NCBI GenBank assembly: GCA_030760725.1
Contig: JASWHV010000001.1
Location: forward strand, 22,999,928 to 23,063,927
Reading direction: 5' to 3'
Length of the DNA: 64,000 nucleotides
From: Neostapfia colusana
Taxonomy: Eukaryota; Streptophyta; Magnoliopsida; Poales; Poaceae
The notes under the pieces were generated by a model that saw only the letters and a list, made by a program, of their open reading frames with translations, had not been told where the DNA came from and ran no database searches. Each line of letters begins with the position of its first letter. Within the stretch, counting starts at the first letter, position 1. Positions 12,109 to 24,400 of the stretch are shown piece by piece. Position numbers and translations under genes: made by a program.

Positions 12109-13811
12109 ATGGTGAACATCAGTTCTCAAGGTGGGCCTTCTCGCCCACCACGTCGTCGTCTCCAGACAGGAGACGATGAAGCTACCTCCCGCTCCAGGGC
12201 GGGCAGGTCTGGATAGGCTAGCGGTCAGGTGACTGGCGTGCCACCTGCGGCCCCAACGCCTAAATTCGGCCAGACCGGTGACCAGAATGCTAGATCCCCT
12301 GAGGTGCCCTTGGTTCCTAGGTCAGGACGGACCAACAACCATGCGGATGGTGCGCCATCGGTGTTCACAGCGCCAGTGGTCGCTTCCTCTCGGCCACCCT
12401 CTTTCTCGGCAGTGGCGACAACACCACCACGACGAAGCCCAGAGAGTGTGCTAGCTGCAGCACGCACTCTGCGCAACAACCCTCCGGGTGAGGGTGCCAC
12501 CCCCGAGGCGACAGAGCAATTGCGGCATGACGTCGACCATATCGTCGCCACCGCCATGAGCTCTCCTGCCTACAGGAGATAGCCGGCTGAACCATCACAG
12601 ACCCAGTTGCATACGCCAACGGTGGCCCGAGGGGTAGCAGCCCCTCGCGCACCGGCCACACCCGATGTCAGGGTCAAGTTGAACCATCGCCTCACGAGTG
12701 AGAATGGTCGCACCACCATCGAGCGATGCCACGAGAGGCGTCGCAACCTCGAAGAAGGGTACCACTCTCTGAGCGCGGTGCCAGCAGGCCACGCTCCCCC
12801 TGCCCCTGCCTCCCCGGGAGCAGTAGGAGGCTGCATGGCGCTCACCCCGCATCTTCGTATGGTGGTTTGGCCACCCAAGTTCCGGCCCCACCTGCTGAAA
12901 AAATACAACGGAATAGTCAATCTCGCCGAGTTTCTGCATATCTACTCCACCTCCATCCTAGCTGCAGGAGGGGATGAGGCCGTAATGGCCAACTAATTCC
13001 CCATGGCTCTGACCGGCACAGCCCGGTCATGGCTTATGAACCTCCCCTAGGATCCATCACGTCCTGGGAAGAGTTCTATTGGGGTTTGCAGCCAACTTTG
13101 GGAGTTCCTACACGCGCCCCGGCACCGAGCTCGACCTCCATGCCGTGCGTCAGCATGATTGGGAGTCGCTGTGATCCTTCATCCAATGGTTCTCCAGGTC
13201 AGCAACACCATCCCCCGCATCTCCAACGCCTCTATCGTCGTCTTCTTCCAGCAAGGCGTCTGCGACAAGAAGATGCTCGAGAAGTTAGCCACGCATGACG
13301 TGCAAGACCTCTCCGAGCTCTTCAGCCTGGCCGAAAAATGTGCCAGGGCGGTGGAAGGCCGAGACTAGCACTCGCAACCCACCTCCGCGGCTGGGAGTGC
13401 CGGAGAGGCTGAAGCTTCACGCGGCAGCAAGAAGAACAAGACCGGAGGCTAGAACAAGCGTCTGGCCGGGGCACACACTGCTGCTCTAGCAGCGGCCGGT
13501 GGGGGCCGAGCCCCGCGCCCTGACAACCGCCCTCGGCCGTCATCTGCCAGTGACGACAGCCAGTGGTGCCCGGTGCACAATACCGGCAGCCACGGCGCTA
13601 GCGACTGCCTCGAGATCAAGAAGCTCGAGGAACGCTTCCGTGAGCTGCAACGGCAGTGGCCGTGCCAAGACGACGCACCCTCCAGCCAGCAGGAGGGCAA
13701 GCAAAAGGCCAAACCTGAGGCCGACGCTGAGCAGGGTATGGAGTACCAAGATGCCGAGAGGGCATTGAAAGCCGTCTACGACCACTCCGACTCTGACTCC
13801 AGTGATCACAG
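12109..13811 (+). pseudogene. gag: R(+) gag, broken by stops and frameshifts
   Basis: Retand gag read from ATG 12109. Conserved blocks match R(-) gag: a capsid-type segment (PHLR..W P.KFRPHL..KY.G.VN..EF; ILAAGGDEAVMAN, 12840-13010), an alpha-helical block (NTIPRISNAS..MLEKLATHDVQDLSELFSLAEKCAR, 13200-13360) and a C-terminal charged region. Breaks: in-frame stops near 12213, 12582, 12996 and 13368, and a frameshift in 13030-13160. The frame runs to 13811, where solo LTR A enters; across LTR A the same frame resumes at 39682 and ends at a stop near 39709. Confidence 0.85.
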
Positions 13812-14019
13812 TGTAACACCCTCAGTTTCACTACCATGCATTGCATACATTTTTCATATAGAGAAGCATTTAAAAAGAAGAAGAAATAAAGAGAGGAATA
13901 TAGAAGCTAATAAAACAATAAAAGTAAATAGAAATAGAAAATAATGAAAATAAATAGAAAAGGAAAAACTAAAAAGAAAAAGAAAATAAATAAATAAAAT
14001 AGCCAAATTGGGCCACCCC

Positions 14020-14135
14020 AAATTTTCCCCAAATTTCCCGATTTTCCCACAAATTCCCCTCTCCCCTAATTTTCCCAATTTTCCCTATTTTACCAATTTT
14101 CCCCAAATTCCCAAAATTCCCCTAGGGGGATTTCC
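14020..14135. repeat. Phased A/T-tracts separated by C-runs
   Basis: A series of AAATTTT/AATTTT tracts separated by CCC(C). Tract starts are near 14020, 14031, 14041, 14051, 14068, 14078, 14087, 14095, 14105 and 14113: mostly 8-11 bp apart, close to one helical turn. It lies about 260-380 bp upstream of the LTR A TATA box. Confidence 0.6.
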
Positions 14136-14396
14136 CCCCACATTTGAGGGGATTTTCTCCCGAATTTGGCAGCACCAAATTAGGGGGGGGGGCTAATTGG
14201 GCCCCACCCCCCTTTGTCGCAGCCCATTAGAGGGGGGGAACCCTTGGACTCTTGTGGGCTTTTATTTTCCAATTAAATCCTAGCCATTGGATAAAAAAAA
14301 ATTCCAGCCCCTAGCTCCCACCTCTTTTAAAATTAAATTTTAGCCATCGGATATTTGAGTTGCTAAAACCCTAGACACCCTAGCTCTTTTCCCCCT

Positions 14397-14404
14397 TATA
14401 AATA
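14397..14404 (+). promoter_or_regulatory. TATA box of solo LTR A
   Basis: TATAAATA about 585 bp into the LTR, followed by a C/T-rich leader. Assigned by motif and position. Confidence 0.5.
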
Positions 14405-15839
14405 TAACTCTCCCCCCTAGCCGCCCACCCCTCTCTCTTTTTTTTTGGCCGCCGCCCCTCCCATTTCTGCCAAGTCGCACCCCCTGCTGGAATTTGATCA
14501 CCGTCGAGCTCCGTCACGCCTCACCGTTTACGGAGAAGAAGCCCCCGACGTCCTGCCCTAGCCGCAGCCTCATAATTCTCCACGGAAAATCCTCCGCTAC
14601 TTCCATTGCAAGGGAGGAGGTCCTGCCGCAAGGAGGAGAGGAGGAACAAGTGAGGTAGGTTTCCGTTACCCATCTTACGACGTCGCTGCTGTTTCTACGC
14701 ACCCGTTTTCTTCACCCCCTGCGAGAAGAACATTCTGCAGGTGGACAAACCATGTTTTGGTCGATTTTTGACGGTGAGATTGATCTAGACATGGTGTCAA
14801 GATCATAACCATGTCCACACTTGATCCCAGCAACCTTGATCATAATAAAACCCTATGGAAGCCTATTAAAACATGCAAGAACACGTGCAAATTGATTTTA
14901 CAAAACTGCACAATAGGAATTGCATCCATTCACCCCATTGTATCTTAAGTAAAGTTTGTGCATGAAATTGATTGCTGTAAATTTTGTATGTGTGTGGTCG
15001 TGAGTAGAAGGACAAGCTCAAGAGGCCGTCTACGAGGAGCTACAGCACCAAGACTTCAAGACGCTTGAGCAACACGAACCACGGGAGCAAGGTAAGTGCC
15101 CCTTGACCATATTGATCCCATGTTTTTGAAACTGTTTTGATGCGAAAACTCGTATGCTTGTGTCAACTTGATGGGACACCCTTTTATAGGAGTTTACATG
15201 TTTTGTTAACCATCCTTGTCGCCGGGAAAGTTGATAAGTCAGGTATGATCGTTTTTCCTTTTTGCTTCGCTTAATTTACGGGATACGGGAAGCTGAAATA
15301 AAACATATTTAGCTACTGCACTCATGAGATTAAATGTGATGAGATATTGATGATGTTAATGAGCATGGAACGGGGAGATCTAGACGAGCTTGGTTCATGG
15401 ATGTTGCTGAATGAGATGGTGGTTTGCTTGCCGTAGATCTAAGGACCGGTTCATGCGAGCACATGCCAAAAAAACAGTGCCACCACAAGGCCAAATATGG
15501 GTGCGGCTTAGCTGACTAATTAGGTGTGTTGCTAGCTTTTTATGAACCGTTAGATGGTGCGGGGAATGGGAGTCGAGGAGGACTGCCCTGGGAACTGCAT
15601 GGCACAAGAGGGGGCCCGTGGGTGGGAGAATGGAGATTCGAGCCTGCCGGTGAAATCTTAGTGGGTACGTACATCCTAGTAGCCCCCATGTAAAGGCTAT
15701 TTTATGATTTCTTGGCCAAACACCGACGATTGTGTACTGGTATAATGGAGGTTCTTTCTATTCACTGACGGGTGACGAAATCACGAACTTGTGTGTAAAG
15801 TGGTGCCACCTCTGCAGAGTGTAAAACTATCATGATAGC

Positions 15840-17066
15840 TGTCGAAGTGTGTAGCCGACACTTCCCCCGGGCCTGCTCTGGGCAGCCCGCGGAGGTTCTT
15901 TTTCTCAGGGCTAGTCACTCACGGAGAGCTCACACGTTAGGGACGATGGAGGGAGAAGCTTGACACAGGGATTTTTACGTGGTTCAGGCCGCCGGAGTGT
16001 AATACCCTACGTCCACGGTGAGCTGAGTTGCTCGTTGTATTGCTTGCTGCTCAGAACCGGAGTCCTAAGCTTGAGGATGACCTAAGTGCTCGGATGCTGG
16101 AGCGTATGTGTGCAAAGAGTTGAACCCTAGGATGCGAATGGCTGGAGTGCGAACCCTTGCTAACGTTGCCTACCCGAGCCTTTTATAGCCTAAGGCTTGG
16201 GCGACTGACAAGGTGGGCCCGAGACCCGACAGGTGGTCCCGGGGAGATTTGCCTGCCATCTACCGTATCTGCAGTTACGCCAGTAGTTGTCTCTGGCGAG
16301 GGCTTCCGAGTCTTTGTTCTGCCGCCATGCCCATGCCGCCAGCTAGTCGTAGTGGTTGGCAGGGGCGGCAGGGGATGTCTTGTCGCTGTGTTTATTGGCG
16401 GGCAGGCTCTGACGCGGCGCGCCAGTCTGTGATGTGACTGGGCGCAACGGCACCTGACAGAGGCGTGCTCCGCGTCTCCGCACCTTGGGAATGCACGGGT
16501 CTTGAATACCTTGTACGGGCAAAGTATGACGCGTCTTTACTCTTGCTGCCTACCGCGCGGGGGCAGGCAGCGCTGCTCTGCTTGCCACGTGGCGGGTCCG
16601 GAGCTCTCCTCTGAGGAGAGGGAGGTCCGGCCCCGCGGGACACGTGGAGCCTTCGGAGCTCTCCCCGCAGAGGGGGGAGGTCCGGCTCTGCTGGCCACGT
16701 GGCGGGCCCGGTTCTCTCCTCTAAGGAGAGGGAGGTCCGGCCCTGCTGGACACGTGGAGCCTCCGGAGCTCTTCCTGCGGAGGGGGAAGGTCCGGCTCAG
16801 TTGGCCATATGGCAGGCCCGGAGCTTACCTCTGAGGAGAGGAATGTCCAGCCCCGCTGGACACGTGGAGCCTCCGGAGCTCTCCCCGTGGAGGGGGGAGG
16901 TCCGACTCAGTTGGCCACGTGGCGGGCCCGGAGCTTACCTCTGAGGAGAGGGATGTCCGGCCCCGCTGGACACATGGCGCCTTTGGAGCTCTCCCTATGG
17001 AGAAGGGCGAGGTTCTTAGGCAGTTTCCCCTATGCGCGGGGGTACCCCATATTGAGGGTACCGACA
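15840..17066 (-). repeat. 3' LTR of R(-) (1,227 bp)
   Basis: Plus strand opens TGTCGAAGTGTGTAGCC and ends GGGTACCGACA. TATA on the coding strand at 16180-16187 (TATAAAAG). U3 (about 16580-17010) has about eight alternating 50-60 bp units built on CCACGTGG or ACACGTGG with GGAGCTCT..CTGAGGAGAGGGAGGTCCGG. Some G-boxes have become CATATG, CACATG or similar. Confidence 0.92.
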
Positions 17067-17332
17067 GTGGCCTCCGGGCCCATCTCGGGGAGATAGCGAG
17101 CCTGAGGTGGGGCCCCCGTCTCTTCCACTCCGGGCACCTTCTCGAAGACCCGCATTGACCGTTGCCGGAGCACGAACAATCGCGGGATTGTGGGAGCTTG
17201 TGCCCCACTTGATGGCTGCTTTTACTGCGGCGGTTCCCAAGTCTGCCACTTCTGCACGTCGCCGCGCCTTTTCGGGAACCGCCGAAGTGTCTTGCCGGCT
17301 CGTCTCCTTGGGAGACTGACTTCTTGGCCCAC
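17067..17332 (+). promoter_or_regulatory. R(-) internal sequence between 3' LTR and antisense gene, left part
   Basis: Non-coding. Continues at 31827 after the Tekay-B insertion. Together (about 490 bp) it separates the 3' LTR from the start codon of the antisense gene, so any separate promoter of that gene should be here or in the neighbouring LTR. No convincing TATA box seen. The coding-strand end next to the LTR is only moderately purine-rich, so I do not call a polypurine tract. Confidence 0.5.
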
Positions 17333-17337
17333 CTCTT

Positions 17338-20300
17338 TGTGGCGGACCGGAATCCGCTCATCCAGGATCGCAGAGGGTGGTGCCGCGCGATGCGATACCC
17401 GACAGCACACGTCATAAGAACACATTATATTACATGGAAAAAAACAAACTGAACGTACAAAGTAGTACACTTCTCAGTTACAAACTAGGGTCTTTATTAC
17501 ACAACGGAAGTTTCTTTTATACAACTCACGCCCGCCTATCTAGCAAAAGTGGTTGCCCAGCCCTAGGGCAACCCACACTAGCTGCACTCCTCAGCTCAGC
17601 GCGGCGTGTACGGCTCCCACTCAGCCGTGGTCCCCGACGGAGGGTAACCCTCGCCGGTGGACTCGTACTCCGAGTCCGTGGGTGGCTCTTCACCTGAAAA
17701 ACACTTAAGCAGCAACCGTGAGCACAAAGGCTCAGCAAGGCTTAACCGACTTACCTAAGCATGAAACTCTACATGAGGTGTACCATGACATAGGATAGCA
17801 ATGTTGCAGCAAATGGACACGCCTACAAGTTCATCCTTTGTTCATCTTTTAGCAACAAGTTAACGGTTCATAAAGCTGAAATTTAGTGAGCAATATTTGG
17901 TGGCACACATGTAACAATACAATTATATCATAACAGCAATATTGAATCATAACATTTCATTCATTAATCTACGTTACGACGCAGTGAACAAGCGGTACTC
18001 GTCACCGCGAGGGACAGCGAATCGACTCGATATACACCTGCAGGGAAAACCCAAAGAGCACGTCATGTACGCCCACCCGTGGAGCTGCACAGCACGCTCA
18101 CTCGATGTCGTACGGGACAACCTTTCACCCAACAGCCCAAACGTCGAACCGGTCGCACCGAAACGAGCAGGAGGTTCCCCACACGAAGCATCTCTCTATG
18201 CCTGTTGGCATATTTCCACCTTGCTGCCCTCAGCCTACACCTATAAATCGGTGCGTTATGCCTCGACGCCTGGAGGTTTAGGCTACATCGGTTTATCGGG
18301 GCCCATATATCCGATATGCCTTCGGTACGTTCAATACTTGTTCAGCAGGGCCGCACACGGATCGGTCCTCAATCGACACGGGCAGGGCTGCGCACACGAG
18401 ACTCTCTCTTGCTGCACCCTAGCCCCTGCCTAGTCTCATTTTCATTACTAAAGTGATCTCACGTCACTCAACCGAACCCGTGTGTCCCAAAGCCTATCTC
18501 GCGAGTAGATTCCAACTACTCGACTTGTACCGAAGTCCTATGAATCATTAAGTGTAGCCTGTCTACTCGAGGTCTTAGACACTACCCTCACTCTTAGGGA
18601 CAAATTCGGGTCATGCAAGTGGGGTTCCATCCATCCTATACCTAATGCACAATCATACTTCATATGACACATGTAAACAAAGTAAAACTTATAAATAGGT
18701 TAATGCAAACCGGGGCTTGCCTTGTTGCTGCTGGTCAGTAGTTAGTTCTTCGTCCGGGAGAAGGAAGTCCAGAACCTCCGGAGCTTCCTCGCCTTCAGCG
18801 ACTACACGTTATTGAAATACTACATGTTAATGAATATGCAAACAAGTTTATTGTAATACTACTGCTATTAGTGCTAATAACCAGTCTCTAACACCTGGAA
18901 CTCTGTTTAAGAATTTAAAGATGAACTGGGTGTTGGTGGTTTGGCTTAGACTTAATCCCCCTGGTTAAATGCTAAGTGGTTTTCCCCCTTTTCCATATTA
19001 ATCCCTCAAGTGGTTAAACAGGACAGGGGTGATCCAGAGCTCCAATGGAGCTGAGAATTTTTGTGTGAGTTCCTTGTCACAAGAAAACTCTCTGGACCAA
19101 ACATTAGCACTTCTCCCTGAGTGGTTTGCTCAGAATAATTCTTTTAGCAATTAAGAAAGGAAGAATTAATTCTGAGGTAACACCCCTGTTCATGCTCAAC
19201 TTAGTGAACTACAATTTCAATTATAGCTCATAGAGTTTGCATGAATTTTCCTAGCATTTTTGGAGCTAGGATTTGCCCATAACTGAATTTCCAAGTTTTT
19301 GGAAATTCTCTGAAAATGTTTCTGTATTCAAATGAACACAGCACCTTCAAATTTGAATTGCTCTGACCAAGTCAACTCCAAATGGTCTGAAACTTTTACA
19401 GGGGTTCACTAATGTCCTAAAGAACATTCTGGCAAAATTTGGGGATTTTTGGATGAACCAAATTCCCTCTAAAATTTGGGTTCAGATTTGGATTGTACTC
19501 AGTTAGAGGAATCCAACAAAATTTGTTTCATAATTTTTGGATTCTTCTACCCCAAGTTGTGGTCCTCCAAAGTTTGAACTACAAACTGGACAGTTCAAAA
19601 TGTTTAAATGTCTGCCAGTGGGTCCCACCCCGCAGTCTTCTCCTTCCTCGCGCCAACAGGGGTCCGCGGCGGCGCACTCCAGCGAGCGTTGCCAGAACCG
19701 CTTTCCCGGCCGTCTCCCGACCCCAAACTTGCCGCCCCGCCCTAACTCACGACGCTGAACTCGTCGGTGGTGTCGCCGGCGGCCGTAGCTCACCGGAACA
19801 GGGCTCCCGACGGTGACAGCGGCAGTTAGGGTTCCGGCGTGATTGGGAATACGTTACAACGCATCCAAATGATCGGCAAAGGGTCGGAGAGCACCACGGG
19901 AGCTCAAGGGTGATGGAAATGGCCGCCAAACCCCATGAAAAGGTCGGCAGCCTAGAGCTCCACGGTGAACCGAGCTATTATTCTATGGCGGCCCGTAAAA
20001 CAACCCAAACCCGGCCCTTTCTGGGTCATTTCCCTTGATTCTTGGTCGAGGAGGGCCGCTAGGGAGTGAGGAAGGTGTGTGTAGTCTCACCCGAGCTGGG
20101 TTGGCCGGTGCAGCTAGAATTTTGGGTTAGACCGACCCCTACCCGGTTGCACTAGCTCTCGGGATTCTTAGGAATTCTCAGTGCACGGTCTATCAATGGC
20201 TAGGAGGGTTGCAGCTACACGATCTGGAGACTAAGGCGCACCTTTTCCGTGTAGAAGTCTGGCGGTGAAACTGACCGTGGCGTGCTGTCCACAGGGAGCA

Positions 20301-21337
20301 ATCCTCAGCTTTCCGCCGGTGCTCTGTTCCTCGGCGCCCGTTGCCGAATTGCACGCGCCACAGGCTAGGAGTTTCGGGGTTGTGGGGCTGACGTGGTAGA
20401 GCATGCACGGGTGCTGCTTTTCGGTGCTGCTGGCACGAGCAACCGATGCTCGGTTGGTGCCGGCGATCGGGAAAAGAGAGCGCGGGTGAGCTCCAGTTCT
20501 GTGCGGGGGTGAGGGAAACAGCGAGCGTGCGATCAATGAAGAAGGCGACGTGCTGCTGTTTGCTCCCGGGGTAAATATCGGGCCGAGGCGGCGGAGCCGG
20601 CAAGCTGGTCGCCAGCGCGTGAGGATGGGGGGCGAGGTGGCTGCTCGGTTGGCGCGGTGTCGAGCGTTGCCGAGGCCCGGTAAACCGAGTTCGCTCGGTG
20701 TTGACTTAGACCCGAAGGCTAGCTGACTGGTGGGCCCTCTTCTCCCCCCCTAATCTTCTCTGTTGTGCAAATATCCCATCTACTCAGACTTGAAAAGGGA
20801 ACTTAGCCACCAATTCAGAGGAAGAATTTGATTTCATCAACTTCAAACTGGTTTGGCCACATTCCCTTCATATTTGAATTTGAAACTTCAAATTCAGTTT
20901 GAATTGCTACAAATTTGGCTCCCGACAAGATGAAGTCCAATGGGACTGAAAATTGGTGGGGTCACTCAGGAAAATATGCTGAGTTTGAATATGAAGCTAA
21001 CTTTTGAATTTGGGTGATGAAAGTTGCTGCAATTTGAATTTACATTCAAATTGGCCTCTTTTCCAAATACCTCCAAAAGTGCCTCAAAAAGTGTTGAATT
21101 TACATGAAACTTGGACTGAACCTCCCCAAGACTTTTCAAATTCTAAGGGTGAGCTCAACCTCTCATGTTCATGTGTAGAAACCCTACTTTGTGAAAGTGA
21201 AGACTTTCCCCTCTAATCACTCTTTTGATGGAGGTTACTTGCTCTTCACAATATTTCCTAAGATGTCCACAATAAAAACTGTGGTGTTGTGAGGTGAAGA
21301 AAAAGTTTTTGCAAGTCCCTTTTCTTGGGCTTTTACA
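17338..21337 (-). repeat. 3' LTR of the Tekay-B element (4,000 bp)
   Basis: Plus strand opens TGTGGCGGACCGG and ends GGGCTTTTACA. Non-coding; short ORFs within it recur unevenly in the partner LTR and have no domain signal. An unusually long LTR, about 4 kb, typical of Tekay/Del elements. Confidence 0.95.
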
Positions 21338-21350
21338 TCCCTCCCCCCTT
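21338..21350 (-). promoter_or_regulatory. Polypurine tract of the Tekay-B element
   Basis: On the coding strand AAGGGGGGAGGGA lies directly before the 3' LTR (TGTAAAAG). This is the expected plus-strand primer position and fixes the inner LTR border. Confidence 0.9.
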
Positions 21351-21403
21351 AAAAGAATCTCGTCCCGAGATTACAAAAGAAGAGATAGCGATGTAGTAGG
21401 GAC

Positions 21404-24400
21404 TTACCCGTCTTGAGAAGCCATAAACTCCGGGTAATTTGAGCGAAGGAACGCTTCTTCGGCGGTGTGGTTACTCCAGAGTATTTTGTAGAACCACAAC
21501 GTTCTGCTACGCGTGGTTCGGGCTTTCTCATCAAGAATTTCCACCGGATACTCATCATATGTTAAGTCCAGTTTCAGCTCGCCGATGTCTTCGGTAGGAA
21601 CAGCAGCTGTATGCTTCAAACATTTTCGCAGTTGCGAAACATGGAAAACATCATGGACACCAGCCAGAGATGCCGGTAGCTCCAATCGATACGCTGCTGG
21701 TCCACACTTCTCGGTGATAGCATAGGGTCCAATGAAACGGGGAGCGAGCTTCCCCTTCACACCGAACCGGTGCACGCCCTTCATCGGAGACACGCGGAGG
21801 TACACGTGTTCCCTAACGTCAAAGTGCAACGGCCTACGCCTCTTATCAGCGTAGCTCCTCTGTCGGGATTGAGCGGCCTTCAAGTTAGCTTGAATTGCAC
21901 GAACGCGCTCTTCGGCGTCGTTCACCACATCAACCCCGAATGTGACCCTTTCACCAGACTCGCACCAATTTAATGGGGTGCGGCATTTACGACCGTAGAG
22001 AGCTTCGTAGGGTGCCATCTTGATACTCGCCTGATAACCGTTGTTGTACGAGAATTCCGCCAATGGTAGGTGATCATCCCAGTTCCTACCATGGTGGATG
22101 GCACATGCTCTCAACATGTCTTCTAATACTTGGTTCACCCTCTCTGTTTGCCCATCTGTCTGAGGGTGATAAGCGGAGCTCCTGATCAACTTAGTACCCA
22201 ATGCAGCGTGCAGCTGCTCCCAAAAGCGAGATACAAATAATGCACCCCGATCTGAGACGATGGTCTTGGGTACCCCGTATAGGAATAGAATCTTCGCTAT
22301 GTATAGCTCCGCATATTTGCCGGCATTGTAACGTGTATTCACCGGGATGAAGTGAGCCGTCTTGGTTAACCGATCAACGATTACCCATATGGAATCATGC
22401 TTGTTGGATGTTAGGGGTAATCCCACAATGAAGTCCATGCTCACATCTTCCCATTTCCATGCCGGGATCTGCAGGGGTTGCAACAGCCCTGATTTCTTCA
22501 TGTGATCAGCTTTCACTCGTCTACACGTATCACACTCGGATACGTACTTAGCTACCTCCCGCTTCATCCGTGTCCACCAAAATTTCTTTTTCAAATCTTG
22601 GTACATCTTGTTGCTGCCCGGATGAATGGAGTACTTGGACAAGTGAGCTTCATCGAGGATCTTCTTTCTCAACTCCATATCCCGGGGTACGACTATGCGG
22701 TCATTGAACCACAGCGTTCCCTCATCATCCTTCCGGAAACATTTAATCTCTCCATTGTCTATCCGTCTCCGGAGATGTGCCATGCCTTTATCAGTCTTCT
22801 GAGCTGCAATGATGTCCTCCCTAATAGTAGGGATGAGGGCAAGGTTGTACAGCGATCCATACGGAACCAAGTATAAACTTGGCTCTTCCTCCTCCACCGG
22901 TGTAATGGTGAGGTGATGGACATGTGATTTCCGACTCAGCGCGTCGGCAACCACATTCGCCTTGCCGGGGTGGTAGTGGATCTCAATTTCATAGTCTTTG
23001 ATTAATTCTAGCTACCTCCGTTGCCTCATGTTCAGCTCCTTCTGGGTGAAAATGTATTTTAAGCTCTTGTGGTCAGTGTAGAGATGCACCAGATTCCCCA
23101 GGAGATAGTACCTCCACATTTTTAGCGCCAACACCACTGCAGCAAGCTCAAGATCATGAGTCGGATAGTGCTGCTCATGGTTCCGAAGTTGGCGTGAGCC
23201 ATAAGCAACCACACGTCCTTCCTGCATCAACATGCAGCCCAGCCCAATACCGGACGCGTCACAATACACGTCGAAGGGCTTTGTTGTATCCGGCTGAGCT
23301 AAGACCGGGGCTGTGGTGAGATGCTTCACCAATGCTTGGAACGCTCCTTCACACGCCATGTTCCAAACATATTTCGTCCCTTTCTTCAGCAATTCTGTCA
23401 TCAGTTTAGCAAGCTTGGAGAAGCTTGGAATGAATCTCCGATAGTATCCCGCTAATCCAAGGAAGCTTCTGACTTCATGGACTGAAGTGGGAGCTTTCCA
23501 TTTCAGCACTTGCTCTATTTTGCTTGGGTCAACCGCAATGCCTTCTGCTGAGATGATATGTCCCAAGAATGGCACTTGGCTGATCCAAAACTCGCATTTG
23601 CTGAACTTGGCGTAGGGCTTGTGGTCTCGCAATCGTTGAAGAACGATCCGCAAGTGTTCGGCATGTTCGGCTTCTGTCTTGGAGTAAACCAAGATATCAT
23701 CGATGAACACTACCACGAACTTGTCCAGCTCCGGCATGAACACTGAGTTCATGAGATACATGAAATGGGCTGGAGCATTTGTGAGACCAAAGGACATGAC
23801 GAGATATTCATATAACCCATATCTCGTCGAGAAGGCCGTCTTCGGGATATCCTCCACCCGGATCTTGATCTGGTGATATCCAGAGCGAAGGTCCATCTTT
23901 GAGAACACACTTGCCCCCACAAGTTGATCAAACAAAATGTCAATTCGGGGCAGTGGGTACTTATTCTTGATGGTGACGGCGTTGAGCGGCCGGTAGTCCA
24001 CACATAGCCTCAGGGTTTCATCCTTCTTCTTTACAAACAGCGCCGAGCATCCCCAAGGCGAGGAACTCGGCCTAATGAAACCCTTGCTCAACAGATCATT
24101 GAGCTGTTCTTTCAGTTCAGCCAGCTCATTTGGAGCCATCTTGTATGGTCTCCGTGATATGGGTGTAGTCCCGGGTGCGAGCTCGATCTTGAACTCGACA
24201 TCCCGCTCAGGTGGCATGCCCGGTAGATCATCCGGGAACACGTCGGGATACTCCCGGACTACGGGGATGTCCTCTAACTTGAGAGCTTCAGTATTGTTGA
24301 TTTCTGAAACCTCCCAGACTGGATTATCTAATAGGAGGGACTGTGGACGGTGTAATGGGGAATTGAGGTGAACCGTCCGTGATAGTGTTTCCAGGACAGC

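Larger units (their letters stand above)
13812..15839 (+). repeat. Solo Tekay-A LTR 'A', left part
   Basis: Opens TGTAACACCCTCAG inside R(+) gag. Purine-rich to 14000, then a C/AT-tract stretch (14020-14135), TATAAATA at 14397-14404, and a downstream half matching LTR B in reverse (CTCTGCAGAG, ACTATCATGATAG). It is interrupted at 15839/15840 by R(-) with target duplication ATAGC and resumes at 38938. Rejoined length 2,767 bp, no internal region, so a solo LTR. Outer target duplication CACAG (13807-13811) versus CATAG (39677-39681), one difference. No gene in this stretch. Confidence 0.88.

Noticed and set aside
16157..17415. Frames of 60-196 codons over the R(-) 3' LTR, with near-copies at 37894-38985
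   Set aside because: They come from the tandem G-box units reading open in several frames; they cross the LTR edge and lack a start or domain in common.
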